The notes under the pieces are model-generated. The model saw nothing but the letters and a program-made list of their open reading frames with translations, made no database searches and was not told the DNA's origin. This document shows, piece after piece, positions 34,755 to 46,800 of a stretch of 64,000 nucleotides of DNA. Every line of letters starts with the position of its first letter. The stretch's first letter is position 1. The DNA comes from Globomyces pollinis-pini (taxonomy: Eukaryota > Chytridiomycota > Chytridiomycetes > Rhizophydiales > Globomycetaceae): contig MU621162.1 in the NCBI GenBank assembly GCA_025399215.1, positions 1 through 64,000 on the forward strand, written 5' to 3'. The position numbers and the translations under genes were made by a program.

Positions 34755-35039
34755 GAGAAATGCCCGTCTTTTATACATGGAGAGGCTTAAGGAGGCTTGC
34801 TGGAAGATGATTGGTTGAAAGAGTGTGAAGTTTTTGGAAAATTTAAGATCCATCAAGGTGAACCAAAGGCGATAAAAGATTTGATTTTGCTTGATGAAGC
34901 TTCGCTCAGCAATAGATCAGTATCTAGGGTGAGTATGCTGTATGGTTCCCTCTATAATCAACTACTTTCCGATGACAATAGCAATAGAGTTCACCTATCC
35001 TTTCAAATTGCACACATGAGTAGTATCAGCAGTCTCTAA
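34755..35039 (+). pseudogene. Gene remnant
   Basis: A frame with acidic/basic codon use (EELREKCPSFIHGEA, one TAA, then GGLLEDDWLKECEVFGKF and KAIKDLILLDEASLS) follows a plausible acceptor (ttttag). The in-frame stop and lack of a start suggest a decayed exon. No family was recognised. Confidence 0.3.
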
Positions 35040-36594
35040 CCATAACTGTATAAGCTAGCAGTAATGTATATGATCTGATGATCTCTAGCTTGTTAATACT
35101 TTCAATGGTCGTTTGGATCTCTACCAATTTCGGACCAATGAATTCCAGTAACGGTAAATGGACAATCATGGAGGTCACTAACATTTAGAAAAGGTTAGCT
35201 TCTTTTTCATCTTAATTCTTTGGATCGGAAGAGCTTGTCAAATCAACCAGAATTTTCGAATTCTATATTTCCACTTGCTCATTTCTTACAGCTAATAAAT
35301 ATGCAACCAACCATAATTAGTTTCAACTGCCACTCAGCTATTTACGGGGATGGAGCATTAAACGGAGGCTTCATTCCAAAGTAACTGATATTGTTTTAAT
35401 TTTCGCCATCACTTCAGTAATAGCCAATGAATTCTGTATAAGTTAGATATATAACGGATTACATGGGGTTGGATAATGCTGTGAATAATCCAAACTGTTG
35501 AACCAATAGGTATGTTGATATGATAACCTATTGTGTGGTTTCTATCAACGAATAGGTTGTCACATTAGCATAACCACTTTTCAAATAAAAACTGAATCAT
35601 ATATAACCCACTAGAGACGCATATATTTCACTCGACCCTGCCAATTCATGTAGATTTCGTGATTCAGCCATAGTTACCACTATTCAACCAAAACGATGAG
35701 GTCAGTTGCTTTTTGGTAATATTGAATAGAATCTTTCATTCTTGCATAGCGGCCATGCTGGTTTCCCTCGAATCTGTTCCACACACAGTTCATAAACATT
35801 CTGAGAGTTTCGAACATCTGTATATTTCATATGCGTTAAAAGCCTTCCGTAAATATTCACGGTTACAGAATACTCCAATCATTTCTTTTCACCATCCATT
35901 GTTTGGGTGTTGTTCAACACGCGAAAAGTTAAATCATCGTGTGCCATAAATATATAGCAAAGCTAACTTTACAAAACAATAAATAAATAATGCTGTCATA
36001 TGTATCTATTGTTTATATTGGATATGTTGTTAAATCTGAATCTACGAAACAAAATCACCTTTCAAGCATAATTATACACACTAATAGTCATGCTATCATT
36101 CGTCAAACCAATGGATTAATGATCATTGACTTGAAAAATATTATGAATCACCATCAAAAAAAGACCGAGATACTTGCCTTATTTTCCAAATGAATTTCGC
36201 TTTCAAGACTGTTTATGGTACATCAAGAACTATATTATAAAAATTACACAGTTGCTTAATAACTAGCGTAGCTGTTATAACTAATGAATAATATAAAACC
36301 TTGTCTTTGATCAATAGGAATTTTGTTGGTATATAAATACTAACTTCTTGCCAATATTATAGTCTGTATGACTTCTTACATAACTTAATGATTATACCAA
36401 CGACTCTGAGTGAAGACAAAGAAAACCAAGGCTATGAGCAAATGATTTTATTAGCGGGAGCAACGAAGACTTTACCTTTCAGAATTCCCAACATAATCGC
36501 TTAAATGGTCATACTTCTATACAAATAAAAACACCAATCTCGAAGTGACTTGAAAAGTCCCGTTTTGTTCCTACTGCGAACTTCACTTTTTTAC

Positions 36595-37496
36595 ATGATT
36601 ACTAGTGGTCCTGGGGGATTTGCTCATACACCAACAACAAAAGCTTTGATAATGATAACAGGAATAAATTCGGTACTTGTAGGACTCATGAAAACGAAAT
36701 CGACTTATGACTTGGTTTTATATCCACATTTGGTTTCCAATCATCAAGTATCTTACTTCATTTATCTTAATCTAGTTCTGGCGATTGTTCACGTCACATT
36801 TTGTCTATTCCAGTTCGTCTGATTTGGCTCTTGCAAGTCTGTTGTTGTATCAATTTAAAACATTGGAAAGACATTGGGGTACATATAAGTTTACTTCATT
36901 GCTCTTTATCTCTTCCACTCTTTCAATTATGTTAAATCTCATTGCAATGTCCTTTGGAATTACTAAACGAATTTCATCTGGTCCTATTGGATTTATATTC
37001 ACGCTGCTCTATTACTTTGTGAACGACATTCCACATAGTTACCAAATGAAAATATTGGGTATTACCTTTCCCGATAATGTGTTTTTGTACATTCTGTCAT
37101 TTCAAGTATGATAATATTGTTGTAATTTTTTAGTTGTTGATTTTTTCTGGACTTGAATCAACACTTCCTGCGTTAACTGGTTTATTATCTGGAATAATCA
37201 TTTCAAAATTCTCGTTTTTAAATCAATGGAGATTCCCAACGTTCATTAGAAATTTGGCAACAGATTATGTATTACCACTTATCGCGTCTAGTATACCACC
37301 ACAACGATCACAATCAACCAGCCCAGTAGAAAATGTACAAACTACAGCTACTGAAGTCACTGTACCATTAAGTGATGAGGATATTGTGATGCTTGAATCC
37401 ATGGGATTTCCCCGTGCCAGAGCAATAGAAGCATTAACGCATACCAGAAATGATATCGAACGGGCTATTGCGTACCTACTAGAACAAACAAACTGA
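36595..37496 (+). CDS. UBAC2-like rhomboid pseudoprotease with UBA domain
   Basis: Three exons (36,595-36,747, 36,776-37,105, 37,134-37,496) sum to 846 nt, 281 aa. The N-terminal two thirds are a rhomboid-like membrane domain: TKALIMITGINSVLVGL, then FWRLFTSHFVYSSSSDLALASLLLYQFKTLERHWGTYKF, which aligns with UBAC2 (IWRLICGR..., RIFERRYGS). SSGPIGFIFTLLYYFV and LLIFSGLESTLPALTGLLSGII are further helices. No rhomboid GxSG/His catalytic pair is seen, as in UBAC2 itself. The C-terminus is a UBA domain (LSDEDIVMLESMGFPRARAIEALTHTRNDIERAIAYLLEQ) that binds ubiquitin. UBAC2 acts in ER-associated degradation. Introns are 28 nt each. Confidence 0.9.
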
Positions 37497-37583
37497 ATTA
37501 TAGTAAAAATAAATAAGTCGTTGATGAAACTGTGGAGTCGTTTTGTGTTTTGAATTTGTACCCTTAGAATTTCACCAGTATTT

Positions 37584-38726
37584 ATGAAGGATATCTTTGA
37601 TTTACCTTATGATCTTATAGAAATCATTACCAGCCGTTTGAATATCATTGATTATCAAAAGTTCAAGATGAGCAATTCCTTATTGCATTTGTCAAATGTG
37701 CCCACACTTACTTGGGAAGCATATCAAGAATCATGTACAATGAACAAAATGAATTATTTGAAGGCGATTCCGGATACAACTTTTCTTGATGAACATAGAA
37801 TATTGCAACTTTATGAATTTCAACAATACAGCATATTGGAAAAATTAATCAATAGGGATAGAATTACTGTGGATGTACTTCAAAAATTATTACGGATGTC
37901 ATGTAAAGAGGGTAATTCAGGAATGATTTCCAGTCTGATCTTGAAAATCGATCCTTCCTTCAAATCTAATGAGGCAATCCAACTAGTTTGTGAAAATGGA
38001 CATGCAGAATGTTTAAAGATCTTGATGGATGATAGTAGAGTGGATCCAACGGATAATTCAAATGATGCCTTGTTATCTGCAGCTGAAAATGGACATTTAG
38101 AATGTCTACAACTACTTCTACAAGATGATCGAATTGATCCAAGCGTAAATGATCAATATGCTATTCAATCAACAGCAGAGTATGGACATTGGAAATGTAC
38201 AGAATTCTTATTGTCCGATTCACGAGTCGATCCAAGTTTGGTGGATAATTATGCAATTCGAAAGGCAGCAGATCAAGGTCATATGAAATGTGTTATGGTT
38301 CTATTGAAAGATGAACGAGTGGATCCAACAGCCCTAGATAATTACGCCATTAGACGTGCTAGTAGAAATGGACATCTGAACTGTGTAGAAGTGCTCATAA
38401 ACCACCCATTGGTAATTTAAATATTCTTAATATTATAGGTAGATCCATCTGCATTAAATAATTTTGCAATTGGTGTAGCATCCCGTAATGGTCATTTTCG
38501 GATCGTATCTTTATTGTTGAAAGATTCGAGAGTAAACCCAGCAGCAAATGATAATTATGCAATCAAACGGGCTTACTCTAATAACCACAATCTTTGTGTA
38601 CAACTGCTGCTTAAGCACCCTAGTGTTGATGCTGCCCATCTCACAGTACAAGATATTATTACTGGACCTGCTGGACTGACTACCATATCCAGGCTCATTA
38701 ACGAAGATAGTGTTAGTCTTTCTTAA
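37584..38726 (+). CDS. F-box / ankyrin-repeat protein
   Basis: Two exons (37,584-38,411 and 38,439-38,726) give 371 aa. The N-terminus, IFDLPYDLIEIITSRLNIIDYQKFKM, is an F-box-like segment that could dock on SKP1. After a helical linker come seven ankyrin-type repeats of ~31 residues with a strongly repeated form: (DN)xxAIxxAxxxGHxxCVxxLLxDxRVDP. A 27-nt intron lies inside repeat five. F-box/ankyrin proteins serve as substrate adaptors for SCF ubiquitin ligases; the target is unknown. The repeats are more alike than in housekeeping ankyrin proteins, suggesting recent internal duplication or membership of an expanded family, as seen in some basal fungi, protists and giant viruses. Confidence 0.85.
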
Positions 38727-38818
38727 GTCCTTATTTCAGTATTCAGGAAATAAATGTATCATATAAAGAGTTTTGTTTAAAAATAAGGATAAAAATTGGT
38801 TTATTTTAGTTTACAAAG

Positions 38819-39576
38819 TTACCAAGGACACTTTTCAGGTAGATATACGTTAGGAGTAGCTTCTTCAATAATTGGTTGAACAGGCAATGGCCCAATAAGT
38901 CCATGGGCAGGCTTTCCAGGTCTCGGACCATACACACCTTGATCTACATCATTTCCAAATAATGCTTCCATTGCTGAAATGGCAGTTTTAGGTTTGGCTT
39001 TCGGTTTCTTTTTCAGTTTAGAGTGATTAACCAAAGCACCCAATTTGGAATACCATTCAGCTTTTGGTTCTGTATCAATGATGTTTGATTCTCGTAGCCT
39101 TTCCAATCTTAGGGCAGTATTAGCTTCTAGTGAATTTGCTGTTTCTAATTATTATTATTATTCTTGAATAAGTTTAATACGTAATTCTAAATTAATCAAA
39201 GGCAAACATCAACCAAGTTACTATCATTATCTTTAGGTTTTGACTTTTTCTTTTTGATCTTAGCTTTTCGTTTATCAGCTTCCAATTTTTCTCTAATTCG
39301 TTCTTCTCTCTTCATTTTTTCATCCAACTCTTGTTTCTTTAACTGCTCATTGTAAGATGAAGTGTTTTTGATGGTATTCATCAAAAACCTCTTATTAGTA
39401 TTAAGTAATTTGGATGGTGGTGTAGAAACTTGAGTAGTAGAATATGGCAAACCTCCAGAAGTTGGCAATTTTGAATATTGATTCAACAGCAAACTAGCTA
39501 CATATTCATCGAACTCTGTATCATTAGAGCTGCTACTCTAAATGTAAACAACTGAAATCAAAGATGTTACTTTCAT
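38819..39576 (-). CDS. Unrecognised basic protein
   Basis: Minus-strand gene. Exon 1 is only ATGAAA (39,571-39,576), exon 2 is 39,222-39,537 and the last exon is 38,819-39,144. A possible 6-nt exon (39,181-39,186) between two micro-introns also fits; with or without it the frame holds (217 or 215 aa). The protein starts MKSSSSNDTEFDEYVASLLL, has a Lys/Glu-rich helix (EKMKREERIREKLEADKRK then KKKKSKPK) and ends with AMEALFGNDVDQGVYGPRP, HGLIGPLP and YLPEKCPW. The charged helix and basic tract suggest a nucleic-acid- or ribosome-associated protein, but no family was recognised. It is head to head with the chromodomain gene, 38 bp between start codons. Confidence 0.7.
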
Positions 39577-39614
39577 TGTTAGTTTGATAAAGTTTTTCGA
39601 AAATAGTAAAGAAA

Positions 39615-40073
39615 ATGAAATTCAATGAAAAAGTTACCGATAAAAAAATCATGACAGACCCATTGGATGAACAGGAAGATTTGAAGCAGATAGATGCGAA
39701 TGGAATCATAGATTCAGATAATATAGATAAAAACTTAATTGCTGATAATCAATGGTATAAAAGTGTGTGCCCTAAAAACCATAGGATTGTTAACAAGATC
39801 TTAGATTATCGTCAATTGAGAGGGAACGAAGAATACCTGATACAATGGAAGAACTACTTGGAATTAACTTGGGAACCAATTGAAAGTATGTTAACTATTC
39901 GGAATTCATCCTACAGATATAAAAGTAACTTAACTTTATATTCATATCATCAGTCAACAGAATTAATTATAAATTATTGGAATGAGAGAAAAGATTTAGA
40001 ATCTCCTGATTCAAGTGATGACTGGGAAGAGCTGGTTACTCGTGTTCAAGAAATTGAAATCACCACCATGTAA
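39615..40073 (+). CDS. Chromodomain protein
   Basis: A 152-aa frame. Residues ~55-90 (RIVNKILDYRQLRGNEEYLIQWKNYLELTWEPIESM) form a chromodomain with the WKxY and TWEP elements and aromatic positions used to bind methyl-lysine. HP1 has a C-terminal helix after WEP; here the matching segment (STELIINYWNERKD) comes ~28 residues later, so an in-frame insertion or an unrecognised intron is likely. No chromoshadow domain is seen. It could be a small HP1-like reader or a chromodomain fragment from a retroelement; no integrase or reverse transcriptase flanks it. The ATG chosen is the first in frame. Confidence 0.75.
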   Translation: MKFNEKVTDKKIMTDPLDEQEDLKQIDANGIIDSDNIDKNLIADNQWYKSVCPKNHRIVNKILDYRQLRGNEEYLIQWKNYLELTWEPIESMLTIRNSSYRYKSNLTLYSYHQSTELIINYWNERKDLESPDSSDDWEELVTRVQEIEITTM

Positions 40074-40399
40074 GACCCAGTTTACTAATGTAACGTTAGG
40101 GGACTGATTGTATGTTTTGCATTATTTTAACTATTGAAGGTGCATTTAATAATGAAAGATGGGACTCTTTGTGCAGTCAATAGTGAACTTGCCAACCTGA
40201 AATGCCCTCAAAAGGTTTTAGAGTACTATCAATCAATAATCACCTATGACATTTAGTTTGATTAATATACCTCATTGTATCATACAAATGTTATAATTCG
40301 ACACTTTATGTGAGAGTATTTCTAGCTGAATTACAGTCTTCATGATCTGGTCATAGTTTAGATAACTGTTTTTTTCCATCTTTAATTCCAACATTCGAT
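40074..40399. other. Intergenic region, no gene seen
   Basis: About 325 bp between the chromodomain gene and MDM10, same strand. Nothing beyond an expected promoter and 3' UTR was recognised. Confidence 0.45.
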
Positions 40400-41428
40400 A
40401 TGGAATTTTTATCGAATATCCTATCAGAATTCTATAAAACTATCAAATGGAGTGATGCGAACTATTATTCAAACTTGGATGAAATGTCCCTGGAACTTTT
40501 AGATTTTAAGACTCCAAATTATCTGTCAATTGGAATTGGAAAACATATCACTGACAATCTTAAATCTGCTTATTCAATAGGATTAGTAAACGAGGAGAAT
40601 TCTGTTGCTTATTTGTTTTCTTCTGCTTTACTACCCGAAAATCCTTCAATCTTTCAGAGGTATAAACAAGGACCTTGGAAACCAAATACCCTTTTATATG
40701 GCCGAATCTTTCAAAATGGAAAGTTAGAAGGAATTGCATGCCATCATCTTACACCAAGGACTTTAATGTTGGTGACTGGTGTGAACACTTGGCAGTCAAA
40801 AGGACCAAAGAGTGAATCTAATGTACTCTACTCTGGGATTTATATAGTTTTAGGTGCAAGCGCAACTCATTCAAAATATGAACAATTTTTGTGGTGAGTT
40901 GAATTACAATTCAGACAATCAAATTCTTGGATTCAGTGGTTTGGGGCATATCACTGAAAAGTGGGCAATTGGAACTGAACTGTATTACACTGCCAAAGAA
41001 AAAAGTGGAGGATGTAAGCATTTGGAAATTAACGATAAAGTGTCATTAGGAATGCGTTACAAATCCACAGAATCTGGATTGAAAGCAGTCACATCGTTCA
41101 TTGCAAATCCCGTAATGGGCCATTATACATCATCTTACGCGGCACAAGTGAGACCGCATATTAAAATGGCTACACGATATGATTTCAACATATATTCATA
41201 TGATGCAGATGTAAGTGTAGCTATCGAAATAGCTCCGAGAGGGAAAGATCAGAAATTGAATGCGCGATTTAGTTTGCTTAATGTAAGTATAAGTGATTAA
41301 TATTGTGATAGGGGATAGGAGTAAGTTTCTCTGGTAAGAATCAGCGACTTTTGTATACCATAGGAATGGATACCGGTTTTGGACCAACACCAAAACAATC
41401 ATTTGGAATAAAGTTAGAGTTTTCTTGA
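40400..41428 (+). CDS. MDM10: MDM10, mitochondrial outer-membrane beta-barrel (ERMES/SAM)
   Basis: Three exons (40,400-40,822, 40,854-41,282, 41,312-41,428) sum to 969 nt, 322 aa. The start MEFLSNILSEFYKTIKWSDANYYSNLDEMSLELLDFKTP matches the Mdm10 N-terminus (YSNL...LLDFPTPRG). Further matches are SVAYLFSSALLP, NTLLYGRIFQNGKLEGI, WAIGTELYYTAKEKSGG, NPVMGHYTSSYAAQVRPHI and RYDFNIYSYDADV. The last strand ends QSFGIKLEFS, compatible with a beta-signal for insertion by SAM. Mdm10 is part of the ER-mitochondria tether and of the SAM complex that completes TOM assembly. It is largely a fungal protein, so it supports the fungal assignment. Confidence 0.92.
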
Positions 41429-41508
41429 TTCATACAATATATTTTACCTTAAGTTTTTGATGTTGGTCTAAAACCAAGTGTATTGTGGCTTTTCAATTAT
41501 TTCCAACA

Positions 41509-42945
<1,437 letters not shown>

Positions 42946-43073
42946 CTAGCCGTATTTAAATAGAAACAACCGTTATATTTATTAATTGCAGAAGATAACT
43001 GTCAATGAAGATGATTGAATTTTTGAATTTTTATAAACAAGTATTTGTAACATCTAACTATGTTTAACATGAT

Positions 43074-43837
43074 TCAAGTAGACAGATTCGCCAGTGACTC
43101 TTTAGCTCTGTCTAGCATCATACTAGTCTCGCGAACTTGTTCAAATAGATTTGCTGGAGTTTCTTCCGATTGACATCTTGCTGTGGTGTCCGTATTTAGA
43201 TGAGATGGATTACAGTTTTGCTTGTGTGTGGAAAAGGATTTCATCATATTTAGAACGTAAATTAAATCTCTATAATGTCAGAATAGAATGAATACGATTG
43301 CAACTGATTGGGTAGAAGAAAAAGTGACTGATTGTGATTTTGAAGTAGAAACATTCTGATTTCAGTCATCGATGGACTGTTTTGGTCAACGTGTTCACCA
43401 ACAGCTGAGTTAGTGGATGAAGGGGGTAACAGTGATACGATCCTATTCAAAGAACTAATTGCACGATCTATTTTTAATTAGGACAATCAGATACCAACAA
43501 TGTTCTTTGCGTATATGAGTTGCAGTTGATGTGACTGTGATAAATTAAGTTGATAATCTCTACTTTTCTACGATAAGCTAATTCATTTTACTTGTTGAAT
43601 GTTATTCATTTTATTCATCAAATCATTCACCCATTCGTCCCCTTGGATTCGGTATTCTTCTTTCGTTTGATTGGCATGATCTGACGCAAACAACATCTGA
43701 TTTTGTTCATCATCATCTTCTTTGTTTAATTTCAAGGTTCCAATATCTTTGTTTTCGCAAATTTCAAGTCTTTCATTTACATTCATTTGTTTTGTGTGAA
43801 CCTGTTTTTCCTTCATTTTCAGTCGGACATCAAACAT
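43074..43837 (-). CDS. Orphan protein divergent to XMAP215
   Basis: Four minus-strand exons (43,592-43,837, 43,495-43,567, 43,296-43,467, 43,074-43,269) sum to exactly 687 nt, 228 aa, with introns of 24-27 nt. The protein is polar: a Lys/Glu/Asn-rich N-terminus, GDEWVNDLMNKMNNIQQKSR, a helical SHQLQLIYAKNIVDRAISSLNRIVSLL, and a C-terminal helix NLFEQVRETSMMLDRAKESL. No family was recognised; helical, possibly coiled-coil scaffold is all I can say. If translation starts at MFDVRLKM, its ATG shares two bases with the XMAP215 ATG on the other strand (CATG at 43,835-43,838). The second Met (MKEKQV, 43,816) is the alternative start. Confidence 0.7.
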
Positions 43838-46800
43838 GGACGCAAACCAAGCTGAAGAAGATTTCTCGACAATTCCTTTGGAAGATCGAATTGTACACAA
43901 GGTTTTTATCCATTTAGTAGAAGCTGATCTATAGTCATGGAAAGCCAGACAGTCTGCTTATGATCAAGGATTAAAACTTATCAAATTAGAGGAGAATCAT
44001 TTAGTCCTTGCTCCTTTCCTCAAAGGTGCTGTTAGTGATCAAAATCAGATTGCTCAGGAATTGGGGGTTCAAATGGTTTTGGAATACATAACCTTAACAG
44101 CCGATGCCCAATCAAAATCAAAAGTTGTACCAATTGCCATTGAGAAATGTTTTGGATCAAGTAGAGCAAATACTAAATCACGAGCGATTGAACTATTGCT
44201 AATATTTGTTGAAATTGATAATCCGGAATATGTTGTGGTAATAGAACCTGATTTATTTAATTAAAAGGTATTCAATCCTTTGGTAAACTTTAGGAATCAC
44301 TTTTAAACTCATTGGACCATAAAACTCCAAAGATAGTTTCCACCTGCGTAAACTGTCTAACAGAAATTGTTAAACAATTTGGGATCCCAACCGTTTCAAT
44401 TAAACCAATCATGAAAATATTACCTAAGTTGTTTGATCATCGAGACAAGAATGTTAGATTAGAAGTTTGTTTTATCCTACTAATAGTAGGGAACTGCCTT
44501 AGTAATGGAAATATATAGATGGATAGGTGCTGCGCTTATGAATTCTTTAAATGAATTAAAACCTGTTCAGGTACAACAGAATATTTTAATTATGTGATAG
44601 TTGAAGGAATTATCAACACAATTTGAAAATTTACCAAAAGAAACACCAAAACGACAGCGATACCTTCGTAGTGAAACTCCACCAACAGCCGCTAATGATG
44701 AAAATATCGATGACGAAAATCAGGAAATTGTCGAGGATACACCAGACGTTCCAGATGCCTTCGACTTTGCGGATCCTGTGAACTTTATTGATAAACTTCC
44801 AAAAAGCTTTTATACGGATTTAGTATTCTAAATTTTCAATGTTTAACTGTTCATAGGCATCATCAAAATGGAAAGAGCGAAAAGAGGCTTTGGAAAGTCT
44901 TATACAATTGGTATCATTTCCAAAACTTGAAGATGGAAAATATTTTGAGCTTATTAATGTTCTTGCTAAGGTTTGATAGAATGAATTCATTAATCGCCAG
45001 AAAATGCAAGATCCCAATATTCCAGTTGTTGTTTTAGTTGCAACTTCAATAGAAAAATTGGCGTTGGGCTTAAAATTATCTTTTTCACAATACAAGTCAA
45101 TCGTAAGCGACAAATTTCATTTACTTTTAGATTATCACCCCATTGCTGGAGCGGTTTAAGGAAAAGAAGACGAATGTTATTGAAGCCATACGTTCGGCTT
45201 TGGCTGCTATATTTAACTCAGTACTATTAGACCATTAACAAGATTAGATTCTGGTTATTAAAGATATTTTCGAGGACGTTATGACCTTTATGGCTCATCC
45301 CCATCCCCAAGTGAAAACAGAAACACTACAGTGGTTTCTACGTTGTTTATCTTTGAAGAAATGCAAAACAGAGTTATCCAAACCCGAACTAAAACAACTT
45401 ACTGAGAAACTTCTAAAGGTAATTGACATTTCAGCATTTTGATTGTAGGCAATTGAAGATAGCACACCCGATGTTCGTGATGCAGCAGCAAATGTGCTAG
45501 GTGCCATGCATTTTTACTACAGTGAAAAGGCCATGTCAGTTTACTTAGAAAAGCTAGATAAAACAAAGTCTCAAAAAGTATTGGACTATTTTGAATTCAT
45601 CAAATCAAACACCAAAGGTGCAGCAAAGAGTACTCAAAAAGCTGCCCCAGACCCACCAAAGTCCGTAGCAACTTTGAAACAGAGCAGTTCCATGTCAATG
45701 TCAAAGGTATAATGCCCCATTTTTCATATAGTTAGTCGTCATCAAGTATTCTCAAATCAGCATCAGGAACTCCTAAATCAAGATCATTGTCAAACATTAG
45801 TTCCAAAGCCCCTGCCAAATCAAGTGTAAATTAATTGGAAGTAATAGTTAGGTAAAATCTGGCATGTCATCCAAGTCAAACTCTCAGGCTTCTTTACCAG
45901 TTGAGGAATCCATCAAATACCTGTATTCAGACGATAGTGCCCTAGAATATATTGCGGGTTTGTTTCCAGAAGATGTTCTGGGAAATCTTTCAAGTTCTGC
46001 TTGGAAAAGCCGACTGGAAGGTAAAGAGACATTTTAATTCTTTTAGCTATCCACTCTTTCGCAGAGAACCTCAGCACAAATGAAGACTGCTCAATCGAGG
46101 CAGTTCTACGGTATTTATTAAAAACTGTGGGCTGGAAAGAATCAAACTTTCAAGTTATGATTGGAATGTGCAATATATTTTTAGCATTAACTAAGCGCCC
46201 AGCTTTCGACAGAGCTAGCGCATCATTAATTACCAAAGGTTTTCAATGCATTATTAATAGAAGGTCTGGTTGACAAATTGGGTGATAATAAGATTAAGAA
46301 GGTTGCTTCCAACTGTTTAGATGAAATTGCTACACGCACCTCTGTGGAATTTGTGTTTTCAAATGGTAATATTTGTAGTTGGTTTGATATATATAGCATA
46401 TGATGCAATCAAAACTCAGAAGAGTCCAAAAATAATTGGAGACTCACTATTATGGATGAATCAAACACTTAAAGATTTTGGTACCAATGGATTGAACATC
46501 AAAGAATTCATTAAATTTATAAAGGAGAATCTGACTAGTTCAGCAGCTGCGGTACGATCAAATTCGATTTCACTGTTGGTGACATGTCGCCAATTTGCCG
46601 GACCTGGTTTTTTTCTCATTCTTCTTATGTATAGATATACGCGCTTTACTAAATGATGTTAATCCATCTGTTTTGTCAACAATTGATGTGGAAATGGAAA
46701 AGGTTGTTGGTCTATCTCCTCCAGCGCCAACGAAAATGCCTGTTATTCCCGCAAATGATTCAACTAAAATTGAGGATTTAATCCCTCAAGTGGACTTACT

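Larger units (their letters stand above)
33304..36594. other. Gene-poor island with decayed coding fragments
   Basis: About 3.3 kb without a convincing intact gene, the largest such gap here. Base composition matches the surroundings. Several short stretches keep codon-like structure but are broken by stops (entries at 33,849 and 34,755; also roughly 35,295-35,387, which reads CHSAIYGDGALNGGFIPK). A 33-bp tandem duplication lies at 34,583-34,648. It may be the relic of one or more genes or of a mobile element. No terminal repeats were found by eye. Confidence 0.5.

Noticed and set aside
35713..36193. Two plus-strand frames of 67 and 78 codons
   Set aside because: No conserved motifs, no splice partners and composition typical of chance frames.
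39845..39960. An intron splitting the chromodomain from its C-terminal helix
   Set aside because: Every GT donor/AG acceptor pair tried either breaks frame or introduces a stop, so I left the frame intact.
43838..43900. Upstream extension of the minus-strand orphan gene
   Set aside because: It would run antisense through the first coding exon of XMAP215, which has clear TOG1 homology.
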